This document shows, piece after piece, positions 1 through 8,746 of a DNA stretch of 31,818 nucleotides (position 1 is its first letter; each line of letters starts with the position of its first letter). The notes beneath the pieces are model-generated. The model saw only the letters and a program-made list of their open reading frames with translations, was not told the DNA's origin and ran no database searches. The DNA is from a virus. The position numbers were made by a program, and so were the translations under genes. Location of the stretch: positions 1-31,818 of the IMG/VR virus record IMGVR_UViG_3300048839_000838; one strand, 5' to 3'.

Positions 1-40
1 CCGTTACGCACACTCTGGCAAAATGGGGAAGGTCTGATTG

Positions 41-505
41 ATGGCCGGCCGACCCCGTAAGCCGACCGCTCAGCTCCGGCTCGCCGGGACCCTCCGCGCC
101 GACCGCGTGAAGAAGCAGGGCCGCGCGACAGAGCCGACGCCCAAGGTCGCGCTGCCGAAGCCCCCTGCCGGCATGAGCGCCGCCGCCCTGGCCGAGTACC
201 GGCGCGTCGGCGTGCTCCTCGTCCGCGAGCGCGTGCTGACCGAGCTCGACCGAAACGCGCTCGCCACCTACGCCGACGCCGTCGCCGACTACGCCTCTGC
301 CCGGAAGCGCATCAAGGCGCGCGGGTGGTTCACCGCCACCGGCGAGCAGCCCGCGGTCCGTGCCATGCGCGAGGCCGCGGAGCGGATCAACCGCCTCGGC
401 CAGCAGCTCGGCCTGACCCCGAGCAGCCGGTCGAAAGTCGCCGCGGCGCCGAAGCCGTCCGAACGCGAGAGCACCGCGGCCCGATTCTTCGGCGGGACGG
501 CCTGA
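41..505 (+). CDS. terS: Terminase small subunit, P27 type
   Basis: The small terminase recognises the phage packaging site and loads the large terminase. The 154-residue protein opens with the GRPRKPT segment and a following LAGTLRADR, both typical of the P27 small-terminase family, continues with a helical middle containing LTELDRNALATYADAVADY, and ends with LGLTPSSRSK, another family hallmark. The ATG at 41 is preferred to the in-frame TTG at 38 because GGGGAAGG lies 8 bases upstream of it. Its TGA overlaps the ATG of the large terminase (TGATG), so the two are translationally coupled. The HNH nuclease at the other end of the window would lie directly upstream if the molecule is circular, the usual HNH-terS-terL order. 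Family call is from motif recall, not a search. Confidence 0.85.
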   Translation: MAGRPRKPTAQLRLAGTLRADRVKKQGRATEPTPKVALPKPPAGMSAAALAEYRRVGVLLVRERVLTELDRNALATYADAVADYASARKRIKARGWFTATGEQPAVRAMREAAERINRLGQQLGLTPSSRSKVAAAPKPSERESTAARFFGGTA

Positions 506-2151
506 TGGCGGCGAGATCGAAGAAGGCCCCGGCGAAGAAGAAGCGACGCAAGACCGCGACCGCGCCGTCGCCGCGGTTCCACTTCGACGAGGACCGCGCG
601 TCGCGCATCGTCGACTTCATCCAGACCTTCTGCCGCCACGTCGAGGGAGAGCGGGCCGGCGACCTGTTCCAGCTCGAACCCTGGCAGAGTTCGCACCTTC
701 GGGAGGCCTTCGGCTGGCTTCGGGCGGACGGTTCGCGGCGATACCGCACCATCTACCTCGAGGTCCCGCGGAAGAACGGCAAGACGACGCTGATCTCCGG
801 CGTAGGCCTCTACATGCTCACCGCTGACGGAGAGCAGGGGGCGCAGGTCTACTCGGCCGCGGCGGACCGGGCGCAGGCGGGCCTGACCTTCGGCGCCGCG
901 CTGCGGATGACGAACGCCGACCCCGAGCTCCGGACGCGCATCAAGCACTACGCGAGCGCGAAGCGGCTCGTGGTCGGGTCGACGGGAAGCACCTGGCAGG
1001 TCCTCTCCGCCGACGCCTACACGAAGCACGGGCTCTCCCCGAGTGCGATCCTCTTCGATGAGTTGCACGCTCAGCCGAATCGCGAGCTCTGGGACGTCCT
1101 CACCACCGGCACCGGCGCCCGACTCCAGCCGCTCACCTACGCGATCACCACCGCCGGGCACGACCGGACGTCGATCTGCTGGGAGCTGCACGAGTACGCG
1201 GTGAAGGTCCGCGCCGGGCTGATCCAGGACGACTCGTTCCTCCCGCTGATCTTCGCGGCCGACGAGGGCGACGACTGGAAGGACCCCGCGACCTGGGCGA
1301 AGGCGAATCCGAACCTCGGCATCTCGATCCGGCAGGAGTTCCTCGAGCAGGAGGCGATCAAGGCGGCGGCGTCGCCGGGTCGCGAGAACGCCTTCCGGCG
1401 GCTCTACCTGAACCAGTGGACGGAGCAGGAGACTCGCTGGCTATCCGTCGATCGGTGGGACCGCTGCGCCTCGCAGAGCGAGCTCCACCCGAACGACCTG
1501 ATCGGGATGCCCTGCTTCGTCGGGCTCGACCTCAGCTCGACGACGGACTTGACCAGCTTCGGGCTCTGGTTCCCGGAGCAGGCGGCGATCCTGTCCTACT
1601 CGTTCATCCCGAAGTCGCGGGCGGCGCAGGCCGAGGAACGCGACCGCGTGCCCTACACCGCCTGGGAGCGCGACGGGTTCCTCGAGTTCGCGGGCGGCGA
1701 GGCGATCGACCTCGAGCACGTCTACGCGCGACTCGTCGACGTGATCTCGCAGTACGACGTCCGGGAGGTCGGCTTCGACAGATGGAACGCGGCACACATT
1801 GCGTCGATGCTCGAGCGTGACGGGATCCCGCACACGCCGGTCCGGCAGGGCTACGGCCTCTCCTCACCGATGAAGGAGGTCGAGCGCCGCGTGATCCGCG
1901 CCGAGCTGACGCACTTCGCGAACCCGGTGCTGCGCTGGGCCGTCGCGAACGTCGCCGTCCGCACCGACGCAGGCGAGAACGTGATGCCGGTGAAGGGGCG
2001 GAGCCGGGGTCGGATCGACCCGCTCGTCGCGGTGCTCATTGCGATCGAGCGGTCCCTGGCTGCGCCGATGCAGACCGGCTCGATCTACGACAGTCGGGGC
2101 GTGGTGCAACTCGGAGGGGAAGACGAGGAGTGGGATTCATGGGACGGGTGA
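505..2151 (+). CDS. terL: Terminase large subunit (ATPase and nuclease)
   Basis: This is the packaging motor that pumps DNA into proheads and cuts it. The protein is 548 residues, normal for the HK97-like/P27-associated family. After a lysine-rich start, the ATPase domain shows a Walker A at about residues 88-95 (PRKNGKTT) and a Walker B at about 181-186 (AILFDE). The C-terminal RNase H-like nuclease shows the expected acidic residues: D342 in FVGLDLSSTTD, D425 in VGFDRWNAA and D505 in GRIDPLVA. The start at 505 overlaps the small-subunit stop. The end overlaps the portal start by 13 bases. No disruption is seen. Confidence 0.96.
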   Translation: MAARSKKAPAKKKRRKTATAPSPRFHFDEDRASRIVDFIQTFCRHVEGERAGDLFQLEPWQSSHLREAFGWLRADGSRRYRTIYLEVPRKNGKTTLISGVGLYMLTADGEQGAQVYSAAADRAQAGLTFGAALRMTNADPELRTRIKHYASAKRLVVGSTGSTWQVLSADAYTKHGLSPSAILFDELHAQPNRELWDVLTTGTGARLQPLTYAITTAGHDRTSICWELHEYAVKVRAGLIQDDSFLPLIFAADEGDDWKDPATWAKANPNLGISIRQEFLEQEAIKAAASPGRENAFRRLYLNQWTEQETRWLSVDRWDRCASQSELHPNDLIGMPCFVGLDLSSTTDLTSFGLWFPEQAAILSYSFIPKSRAAQAEERDRVPYTAWERDGFLEFAGGEAIDLEHVYARLVDVISQYDVREVGFDRWNAAHIASMLERDGIPHTPVRQGYGLSSPMKEVERRVIRAELTHFANPVLRWAVANVAVRTDAGENVMPVKGRSRGRIDPLVAVLIAIERSLAAPMQTGSIYDSRGVVQLGGEDEEWDSWDG

Positions 2152-4448
2152 TCGACCGGATCGGGCAGGCGGTGACCGCTCTGCGGGGTGGCTACGAGCG
2201 CGACGCGCAGGCGATCGAACCCTTCGGAGAGCCCGAAGAGTTGGCGGCCGAGGCGCCGGACGCCGGTGAGCTCGAGATCCGCAGCGGCGGAACGACGCTG
2301 CAGGACCCGGCGGAGTGGCTCTACGAGTGGCTCGGGCTCGGCAAGGTCGCGGGCGTGCGCGTCAACCGGAAGACCGCACTCGGTCTCTCGGCCTACTACG
2401 CCGCGGCCAGGAACATCTCCGAGGACGTCAGCAAGATCCCGATGACCGTGCACCGCCGCCGCGCCGACGGCCGCGGGCACGAGCCCGCGCGCATGGATCA
2501 CCCGGTCACGAAGCTCTTCGGGGGCATGATGAACCCCGAGCTGCCGGCGATGATCGGGCGGCAGGTCCTCACGCTCTCGGCGCTGACCGCCCACGGCGGC
2601 TTCGCCGAGATCGTCTTCGACGGTCGCGGCGCGCCGATCGAGCTCTGGCCGATCCCGCCCGACAACGTCCAGATCCTCACGCCGACGAACGGCGCGCCGA
2701 CGTTCTACCGGGTCTGGCAGCGGCCGGGCGGAAACGGCAAGCACGTCGACCTCCCGGCGGAGCGCATGTTCCACCTGCGGTCGCCGCTCACGTTCGACGG
2801 CTTCTCGGGCGTCACGATCACCGCGGCGGCGAAGGACTCGCTCGCCTCGTACCTGGCCTCCCAGCAGTACGTCGTCTCGTTCTTCAGCCAGGGCACGCTC
2901 GCGAGCGGCATACTGTCCCACCCGAACACGCTCAAGCCCGACGCGGCGGCCCGCATCGAAGCGAGCTTCCAGAAGCGCTTCGCGGGCATGAAGAACGCGG
3001 GGAAGCCGATCGTGCTCGAGGAGGGGATGACGTTCGACGGCCTCTCGACGAAGCCGGTCGATGCCCAGCTCCTCGAGCAGCTCCGATTCGGCGTCGAGGA
3101 CGTGGCCCGGTACTTCCGGATCCCGCCGCACAAGATCGGGCACCTCGACCACGCAACCTTCAGCAACATCTCGGAGCAGTCGATCGAGTACGTCTCCGAC
3201 TGCCTGGAGGGGCAGGTCCTCCGCACGCGGAGCGAGATCAACGCGAAGCTCATCACCGACCGCCGCCTGGTGCTCGTGGCGAACATGAACGCGTTCTTGC
3301 GATCGCGGCCCGATGAGCGGGCGAAGCTCTACGAAATCCTCCTGAAGCACGGCGTGATGACGCCGAACGAGGTGCGTGAGCTCGAGGACCGGCCGCCGAT
3401 CGACCTCGAGATCGACGACCCCGCGACCGGCATGAAGTTCCGCGTCGCCGACGAGCCGCTGCTGCTCGCGAACTTCCGACCCCTGCGTGCGGCGATGCTG
3501 CCGCAGGGCAAGGCCCCCGACCCGGCAGCATCGGATGCCGCCGGGAGCGCACCGCCGGCGCAGGACGAGCCGGCGGCGCGTGCCGCGGGGCTGACCGCGG
3601 CCGCGCCCGTGGCGGAGCACGACGCCCGGCAGCTCGCCGGGCGCGTGGAGTCGCTGGCGCTCGGGATGGGGCCGCTGCTCCAGGCGGAGCTCGTCGCGGT
3701 CCGCACGCAGGAGATCGACCGGGCCGAGCGGGCGATGAAGAAGGGCGGCATCAACGAGTGGCGGCGCGGCTGGCTGCTCGCCGACGAGCACCGGACGCAG
3801 GTCGTCTCGCGCGTCGAGCCGATCCTGATCGCCTCCCTGCGCTCGCTCTGGGCGCTGGTCGCCGACGGCGCTCCGCCGGAATCGCTCGACCTCTGGTCGC
3901 GGCGCCGGGCCGGCGAGGTCGTCTCCGACGTGCTCCGCCAGGCCGAGGCCTCGATCACCGCCGAGCAGCGATCGGCCGAGGTCCTCGACGGCGGCGTACT
4001 GGTCGCTCGGTTCCTCTGCGACCTGATGCGGCAGATCCCGTCGGTTCGGCTCGTCGATCGGTCGGCCCCGGGCCAGCCGATCGTCCTGAACGTCGCGGCC
4101 CCGGCGGTCCAGCCGGCCGGGGACGTGCGCGTGGACGTTCACCCGACGCCGGTCGAGGTGCGCGTCGAATCCCCTCCGCCGATCGCGTTGCCGGCGCCCG
4201 AGGTGCGCGTCGATGTCCATCCGACGCCGCCGGCGCCGGTGGAGGTCCACGTCGAGCCCGCGGTCGCGCCGGTGCACGTCACGAACCGCAACGAGGTCTT
4301 CGTCGAGGCGCCGGAGGTGCGCGTCGAGAACCACGTCCACGCCGCGGCCGCTGCTTCGGGCGGTGAATCAATCGACCCCGACGGCGCGGACGCGGCGCGG
4401 ATCGTTCGTCTGCGCGGCCTCCTGCTGGGGCATGATGCCTCCGAGTGA
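2139..4448 (+). CDS. HK97-type portal protein with long C-terminal extension
   Basis: The portal is the dodecameric DNA gate at the capsid vertex. Residues 1 to about 430 match the HK97 portal family, including the hallmark HLDHATFSNISEQS near residues 333-347 and a following helix that ends in NAKLI. At 769 residues it is much longer than the usual 380-450. The extra part has an Ala/Pro-rich linker (about 450-490), a helical domain of about 160 residues, and a C-terminal region with repeated beta-like units (VRVDVHPTP, VEVRVE, EVRVDVHPTP, EVHVEP, EVRVEN). ATG 2139 is chosen over GTG 2130 because GAGGAG sits 8 bases upstream. The extension may act as a minor head or internal protein, but this is inference. 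Confidence 0.9.
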   Translation: MGRVIDRIGQAVTALRGGYERDAQAIEPFGEPEELAAEAPDAGELEIRSGGTTLQDPAEWLYEWLGLGKVAGVRVNRKTALGLSAYYAAARNISEDVSKIPMTVHRRRADGRGHEPARMDHPVTKLFGGMMNPELPAMIGRQVLTLSALTAHGGFAEIVFDGRGAPIELWPIPPDNVQILTPTNGAPTFYRVWQRPGGNGKHVDLPAERMFHLRSPLTFDGFSGVTITAAAKDSLASYLASQQYVVSFFSQGTLASGILSHPNTLKPDAAARIEASFQKRFAGMKNAGKPIVLEEGMTFDGLSTKPVDAQLLEQLRFGVEDVARYFRIPPHKIGHLDHATFSNISEQSIEYVSDCLEGQVLRTRSEINAKLITDRRLVLVANMNAFLRSRPDERAKLYEILLKHGVMTPNEVRELEDRPPIDLEIDDPATGMKFRVADEPLLLANFRPLRAAMLPQGKAPDPAASDAAGSAPPAQDEPAARAAGLTAAAPVAEHDARQLAGRVESLALGMGPLLQAELVAVRTQEIDRAERAMKKGGINEWRRGWLLADEHRTQVVSRVEPILIASLRSLWALVADGAPPESLDLWSRRRAGEVVSDVLRQAEASITAEQRSAEVLDGGVLVARFLCDLMRQIPSVRLVDRSAPGQPIVLNVAAPAVQPAGDVRVDVHPTPVEVRVESPPPIALPAPEVRVDVHPTPPAPVEVHVEPAVAPVHVTNRNEVFVEAPEVRVENHVHAAAAASGGESIDPDGADAARIVRLRGLLLGHDASE

Positions 4449-4461
4449 TCCGTGGCACGTT

Positions 4462-4516
4462 CGGCGCGACGCCGTCCGCTGTCGGGGATGACCGGGAGCG
4501 CGGCGCGACGCCGCGC
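4462..4516 (+). repeat. Two hairpins built on the same 13-mer, between portal and capsid genes
   Basis: The 124-base gap before the capsid gene carries CGGCGCGACGCCG twice, at 4462-4474 and 4501-4513. Each copy is self-complementary with a CGA loop, and the second extends to an 8-bp stem (GCGCGGCG/CGCCGCGC, 4498-4516). There is no T-tract. It could reduce readthrough, act as an RNA processing site or protect the capsid mRNA; none of these can be chosen from the sequence. Confidence 0.55.
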
Positions 4517-4572
4517 GAGCGGGTGTCGCAGGACGCGCCCCGACGGGGCGGAGAGACGAGAGAGAGACCCCC

Positions 4573-6024
4573 ATGAACCGCTTGAAGGAGCTCCAGGAGG
4601 AGCGACGGAACCTGCTGCGCGATGCGAAGGGCATCGCGGAGAGCGTGGAGCGTGAATCGCGGAAGTTCACGGACGACGAAGGCGCCAGGACCGACGAGAT
4701 TCTGACCCGAGTCGCGACGATCGACGAAGAGATCCGGGACCTCGAGGCCGACGCCGAGCGCCGACAGCGCATCACCGATGCGATCGGCTCCGGCACCGAC
4801 CAGCGTCGCACCGGATTCGCCGAGGGCGGCAACGCCGACGGCGACGGCGACGAGCGCCGCAGCCGGATGTCCGTCGAGCAGCGCTACATGCAGCACCAGC
4901 GGGCGGGCCGCCTGGTGGCGTTCGACGACACGGTCGAGGGACGCACCAACGCCCTCACGTTCGGCCTGTTCCTGCGCGGCATGGTCGCGGGCGACGCCCG
5001 CTGCCGGCGGCAGTACCTCGAGCTGCTCGAGAGCCGCGCCTACGCGAACTCGTCCGGCACCGGAGCCGAGCTGGTCCCGGCCCCGGTCGCGAGCACCCTC
5101 CTCAACCTGCGCGACAAGTACGGCAAGATCCGTCCTCTCGCGCGCACCTGGCCGATGTCGGCGGACACCGATTCGGCTCCCGTCCGCAACGGGCACTCGA
5201 CGGCGTACATCGTCGCCGAGGGCGTCGCGGGCACCCTCTCCAACGCGACGTTCCGCTCCGGCGGTCTCCAGTCGCGGAAGCTCGTGGCGATCTCCGCGAT
5301 CGGCTCCGAGGTCGACGAGGACGCCGTCATCTCCATGGCGGACTTCGTCGCCGACGACTTCGCGTGGGTCCTGTCGCGGCGTGAGGACGAGCTCGCGCTG
5401 CTCGCCGACGGATCGGGCGGCGACGGTGGGTGGACGGGCCTGCTCACGTTCATCGCCGAGACGGCGGCGTACGGCGGGCACGTTCCGCTGGCGACCACCG
5501 GCGGCGCTGACTTCGACATCGTCGACCTCACGATCGACGACCTGTTCGCGCTCATGGCGGCCGTGAACGAGTACGCGCACGAGGACGCCGTCTGGCTCTG
5601 CTCGCGGGCCTACCAGGCGCTCGTCTTCGCGCGGCTCGCCGCGATCACCGTCGATGCCGGCGCGAATGTCGCCGGCGGCGGCAACAGCTTCATGAGCTGG
5701 GAGCAGGGCCTCGGCCCGAAGTTCCTGGGCTATCCGATCGTCTTCTCCGAGCACCTGCCGCGTGCTGCGGCGGTGGCGAACCCGGGCGACGGCGAGTTCA
5801 CCCCGATCCTCGGCTTCGGCTCGCTGCGCTCCTCGATCCTCTTCGGTGACCGTCGCTCGCTGACGTTCGCGAAGTCGACCGAGCGCTACTTCCTCGAGGA
5901 CCAGGTCGCGATCAAGGCGACCGAGCGCATCGCCCTCAACTGCTCCTCGCACTTCTACGAGGCCGGCGTCCAGACCGATCAGGTCCCGTTCGCCGCCCTC
6001 TGCGTGGTCGGCTCCGACCCGTAA
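4573..6024 (+). CDS. Major capsid protein, HK97 fold, with N-terminal delta domain
   Basis: This is the main shell protein. The 483-residue product starts with a charged coiled coil (about residues 1-75: MNRLKELQEERRNLL, then an EEIRDLEADAERRQR helix), which matches the delta/scaffold domain that HK97 gp5 carries and that the prohead protease removes. The rest has the family pattern, including the region ELVPAPVASTLLNLRDKYGKI and a C-terminal part with RSLTFAKSTERYFLEDQVAIKATERI. No separate scaffold gene is visible, in line with a fused delta domain. The ATG at 4573 follows a weak purine-rich stretch (GAGAGAGAC). A strong hairpin lies just after the stop. The protease expected next to this gene is instead at 16037. 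Confidence 0.93.
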   Translation: MNRLKELQEERRNLLRDAKGIAESVERESRKFTDDEGARTDEILTRVATIDEEIRDLEADAERRQRITDAIGSGTDQRRTGFAEGGNADGDGDERRSRMSVEQRYMQHQRAGRLVAFDDTVEGRTNALTFGLFLRGMVAGDARCRRQYLELLESRAYANSSGTGAELVPAPVASTLLNLRDKYGKIRPLARTWPMSADTDSAPVRNGHSTAYIVAEGVAGTLSNATFRSGGLQSRKLVAISAIGSEVDEDAVISMADFVADDFAWVLSRREDELALLADGSGGDGGWTGLLTFIAETAAYGGHVPLATTGGADFDIVDLTIDDLFALMAAVNEYAHEDAVWLCSRAYQALVFARLAAITVDAGANVAGGGNSFMSWEQGLGPKFLGYPIVFSEHLPRAAAVANPGDGEFTPILGFGSLRSSILFGDRRSLTFAKSTERYFLEDQVAIKATERIALNCSSHFYEAGVQTDQVPFAALCVVGSDP

Positions 6025-6042
6025 TCCGAGCCCCCGGAACGC

Positions 6043-6074
6043 GGGCGCCCGGCACTTCCCTCCGCCGGGCGCCC
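6043..6074 (+). terminator. GC-rich hairpin after the capsid gene
   Basis: GGGCGCCCGGC (6043-6053) pairs perfectly over 11 bp with GCCGGGCGCCC (6064-6074) around a 10-base loop. No T-run follows, so it is not a textbook intrinsic terminator. Its place directly after the most highly expressed gene suggests an attenuator or mRNA-stabilising hairpin. Confidence 0.6.
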
Positions 6075-6103
6075 CGCATCCGAGGTCCAGACAGGGAGAC
6101 CCC

Positions 6104-6400
6104 ATGATCCGCATGAACAAGAACGGCCAGGTCGTCCGCCTGCTCGATCGGGTGGAGCAGGCCTACGTCGAGCGCGGCCTCGCGCAGTACGTCGACGCCG
6201 GAGAGCTCGAGGCGGCTTCTCGCCGCGGCGGGCGCCGCGCGAAGCCGGCCAAGGGTTCGAAGGGCGCGAAGGCGTCCGTCGTCGTCGACGAGGCGGGGAA
6301 CGCGACGGTCGATGGCGCCCCGGCGAAGGCCGGCGACGCGGCGACCGCCAAGGTGATCGAGGACGCCGCGTCGGACGCGGGCGAGGCCTCGGGCGGCTGA
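6104..6400 (+). CDS. Small protein after capsid, unknown function
   Basis: A 98-residue protein with a helical N-terminus (VVRLLDRVEQAYVERGLAQYV) and a low-complexity Ala/Gly/Lys C-terminus. AGGGAG lies 6 bases before the ATG. Small Ala/Lys-rich proteins directly after the capsid gene are frequent in siphoviruses and can be head decoration or head-completion proteins, but I recognise no family here. Its TGA overlaps the next ATG (TGATG). Confidence 0.8.
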   Translation: MIRMNKNGQVVRLLDRVEQAYVERGLAQYVDAGELEAASRRGGRRAKPAKGSKGAKASVVVDEAGNATVDGAPAKAGDAATAKVIEDAASDAGEASGG

Positions 6401-6639
6401 TGCTGCACCGCTGGCTCCTGCGATCGGCTCCGACGCCCGTCGAGGGCGGAGGTGAGACGCTGCCGGTTGCGGCGACGGTTCGCGCTCGCGCGGACGTCGC
6501 CGCAACGGTGGCGGCGTCGCGCGCCGTGGGCGCGGTCGTCCGGGCGCGGGCAGGTGCAGCGGCGACCGTGCGTGCCGTCGCCCGGGTCACCGCAGTCGTG
6601 CGGTCGACGGTGAGCATCGCTGCGAGGGTCGCGACGTGA
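6400..6639 (+). CDS. Short Ala/Val/Arg-repeat protein, unknown function
   Basis: A 79-residue protein. After residue 25 it consists of repeated, loosely 10-residue units such as VRARADVAAT, VRARAGAAAT and VRAVARVTAVV, built from A, V, R and T only. Alternating valines suggest a beta-rich repeat rather than a membrane helix. It is held by tight overlaps on both sides (TGATG at 6398-6402 and GTGA at 6636-6639), the best evidence that it is real. Function unknown; position suggests a virion role. Confidence 0.65.
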   Translation: MLHRWLLRSAPTPVEGGGETLPVAATVRARADVAATVAASRAVGAVVRARAGAAATVRAVARVTAVVRSTVSIAARVAT

Positions 6640-6992
6640 CCGCCTGCGACTGCAACCTCGTCGCCGACGGCCCCTGCATCAAGCAAGGGGCGACCGTCGC
6701 CGTCTCCTGGTCGATCACCGACGACGACGCCGCCGACATCGACTACACCGGGGCCACGGTTGGCGCCACGATCCTCGAGCCGGACACCGGATCGAGCATC
6801 ACGCTCAGCTCGGCCCTCACCGACACGCCGGAGGCCGGGCCGCAGGTCGAGACCACGGTCCCCGCCGCCGTCACTGAGGCCCTGATCGCCCCCCAGCGGG
6901 TGACGATCACCCTCCACCTGACGCGCGCCGACGGCACGATCGATCGCCCGGCGGCGACGTTCGACCTGGTGCCCTCGCCGGAGGTCGCCTGA
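6636..6992 (+). CDS. Probable virion protein with Ig-like beta sequence, unknown function
   Basis: A 118-residue protein starting at the GTG that overlaps the previous stop. It has an N-terminal cysteine cluster (CDCNLVADGPC) followed by beta-rich sequence (GATVAVSWSITDDD, RVTITLHLTRADGTIDRP) that resembles small immunoglobulin-like or BppU-like beta-sandwich proteins found among phage structural genes. The family is not firmly recognised. It lies between the capsid and connector genes, so a head or neck role is likely. Its stop overlaps the start of the connector gene. Confidence 0.7.
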   Translation: MTACDCNLVADGPCIKQGATVAVSWSITDDDAADIDYTGATVGATILEPDTGSSITLSSALTDTPEAGPQVETTVPAAVTEALIAPQRVTITLHLTRADGTIDRPAATFDLVPSPEVA

Positions 6993-7552
6993 TGTCGATG
7001 CAGCGCATCACGCCGATCACGTCCGCGGTCTCGGTGCGCGAGCTCATGCGGCACCTGCGGATCGACGAAGAGCAGGACGCCGCGACGCTCGCGTCGCTGG
7101 GTGCGGCCGCGACGCAGTTCGCCGAGGACTTCTGCCGGCGGGCGATGGGCACGGGCGACACGTTCCGGGCAACCTTCGACGGCTTCGCGGGCGAGCAGCA
7201 GCTCGTCATCCCGCTCGGCCCGGTCGTCGCGATCACGTCCATCGTCTACGACGACGCCGCCGGCGACGCCCAGACCTGGGACGCGGCCGAGTACGAGCTG
7301 CGGCGGAACGAGCTGGGCGAGGACATCGTCGTCCCCCTGGTCTCCTGGCCGAGCGACGTCTCGAGCCAGCCCGGCAGCGTGCGCGTGACGCTCACGGCCG
7401 GCGACGGCCCGCCGGTCAACGCGGCCCTCGCCGTGCGCATGCTCGTCGGCGAGTGGTACGAGCACCGCGAGGGTCTCGCGATGCGAGGCGGGAGCGGCCC
7501 GATCCCCGACGGCGTGATGCGGCTCCTCTGGCTCGTTCGGGAGCAGCTCTGA
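6992..7552 (+). CDS. Head-tail connector, HK97 gp6-like
   Basis: The protein forms the ring beneath the portal in the neck. The 186-residue product has the pattern of the gp6-like connector family: an N-terminal helical part (VRELMRHLRIDEEQDAATL, then a helix with the FAEDFCRR motif) and a beta middle (LVIPLGPVVAITSIVYDD) followed by a helix near AVRMLVGEWYEHRE. The order connector, stopper, gp10-like, completion protein is the normal neck/tail order. The start is coupled to the upstream gene by TGATG. Confidence 0.85.
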   Translation: MSMQRITPITSAVSVRELMRHLRIDEEQDAATLASLGAAATQFAEDFCRRAMGTGDTFRATFDGFAGEQQLVIPLGPVVAITSIVYDDAAGDAQTWDAAEYELRRNELGEDIVVPLVSWPSDVSSQPGSVRVTLTAGDGPPVNAALAVRMLVGEWYEHREGLAMRGGSGPIPDGVMRLLWLVREQL

Positions 7553-7875
7553 TGATCTCCGCCGGTCGCATGCGACACCGCGTCACGATCCAGCGCAGGA
7601 CGCTCGTCAAGGGCTCCGACGGATCGACGACCGAGGTCTGGTCGGACTGCAGCTCCCGATGGGCCGAGATCGCCCCGCTCCGCGGCCGCGAGCTCTTCAA
7701 CGCCCAGCAGGTGCGGGCGGACGTCTCGCACCGGATCACGATGCGCGGTCCGCTCACCCTGAGCCCCGACGACCGGATCGTCTACTGCGGCCGGATCTTC
7801 AACATCGGATCGGCGATCGACGTCGAGGAACGCGGTCGGGAGATCGAGATCCACGCGACGGAGCCAGTCCTGTGA
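7552..7875 (+). CDS. Head closure / head-tail adaptor (SPP1 gp16-like stopper)
   Basis: A 107-residue protein opening MISAGRMRHRVTIQRR, the typical start of the phage head-tail joining family, with the conserved WAEIAPLRGRELFNAQQV in the middle and a beta-rich end (RIVYCGRIFNIGSAIDV). It closes the connector after DNA packaging. The open frame extends upstream, but the ATG at 7552 overlaps the previous stop and gives the family's normal N-terminus and length. It ends in a GTGA overlap with the next gene. Confidence 0.9.
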   Translation: MISAGRMRHRVTIQRRTLVKGSDGSTTEVWSDCSSRWAEIAPLRGRELFNAQQVRADVSHRITMRGPLTLSPDDRIVYCGRIFNIGSAIDVEERGREIEIHATEPVL

Positions 7876-8321
7876 GCGGCTCCGTCGTCGATTTCAAGTA
7901 CCACGGCCTGGCGGAGATCCGGCAGGCGTTCGATCGCCTCTCCACGAAGGAGGCGAAGAAGCTCGCCCGACGCGCGGTCACGAAGGCCGCACGCCCGGTG
8001 CGCACCGCCGCGCGAGCGAGCGCCCCCGTGCGCAGCGGGTGGATGAAGCGTGGCGTGGACTCCGTCGTCCGGACCTACCCGCGGCGCGGGGCGGTCTGGG
8101 CCGGCGTCGGGATTCGGTCCGGCCTCAAGCCGAACCCGCGGCTCTACGCCCACCTCGTCCACAGCGGCACAACGCATCGCCGAACCAAGCGCGGCTACTA
8201 CCGCGGCCAGGTCATCCCAAACCCGTTCCTCGAGCGGGCCTACATCGAGACGCGGAGCATCGCGGCCCGGATCATGTTCGAGGAGTTCGCTCGGCTGACC
8301 CAGCCCGGAGGTGCCGCATGA
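7872..8321 (+). CDS. HK97 gp10-like tail terminator/neck protein
   Basis: A 149-residue protein matching the HK97 gp10-like family: an N-terminal helix-rich region (EIRQAFDRLSTKEAKKLARRAV), the motif ARASAPVRSGWMKRG, and a C-terminal PNPFLERAY where this family usually has a similar PFlrPA sequence. The GTG at 7872 overlaps the previous stop. It probably sits at the head-tail joint. Confidence 0.85.
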   Translation: MSGSVVDFKYHGLAEIRQAFDRLSTKEAKKLARRAVTKAARPVRTAARASAPVRSGWMKRGVDSVVRTYPRRGAVWAGVGIRSGLKPNPRLYAHLVHSGTTHRRTKRGYYRGQVIPNPFLERAYIETRSIAARIMFEEFARLTQPGGAA

Positions 8322-8743
8322 CGAGCTTCGCGGACGCCCTCTACGCGGCGCTCATCGCCGACGCGGAGATCGCTTCGACGATCGGGACGCGGATCGACCC
8401 CAGCGCCAGCGGCGAGGGCGTCCCGAACCCGCGCATCGTCTACGAGCAGATCTCGAGCGAGCACATCGGGCACCTGCAGGGGCCGTCGGGCCTCGTCAAT
8501 GCCCAATGGGCGCTCGTCTGCTACGCGGACACCCCGCCGCAGGCTCGGTCGGTGATCGATCGCGTGCGGCGTCTGCTCGACCGCTACCGAGGCGACCTGG
8601 GCGGAGTCGGGATCAACGTGCGGAGCCTGAGCGTCGGCGAGATCGTCGAGACGTTCGCGCCGCCCGTCGACGAGAGCGACCGCGGCAGCTACGCCGCGGG
8701 CATCGAACTGAACGTCTGGCACCGTGAATCGGTGGGAGTGTGA
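8318..8743 (+). CDS. Tail completion protein (DUF3168-like)
   Basis: A 141-residue protein of the size and pattern of the tail-completion family: N-terminal FADALYAALIADAEIASTIGTRI, central PRIVYEQISSEH, then QWALVCYADTPPQARSVIDRVR, and a final beta strand before a C-terminal SDRGSYAAGIEL. These proteins cap the tail tube where it joins the head. The ATG overlaps the stop of the gp10-like gene. Position immediately before the tail tube genes supports the call. Confidence 0.8.
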   Translation: MTSFADALYAALIADAEIASTIGTRIDPSASGEGVPNPRIVYEQISSEHIGHLQGPSGLVNAQWALVCYADTPPQARSVIDRVRRLLDRYRGDLGGVGINVRSLSVGEIVETFAPPVDESDRGSYAAGIELNVWHRESVGV

Positions 8744-8746
8744 GAG

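Noticed and set aside
2085-4340. Long open frame on the minus strand opposite the portal gene (about 750 codons)
   Set aside because: Arg/Asp/Val-rich shadow of a strongly coding plus-strand gene, caused by high GC. The same applies to the long minus-strand frames opposite the capsid (4279-6120), fibre (12771-15080) and protease (15788-17419) genes.
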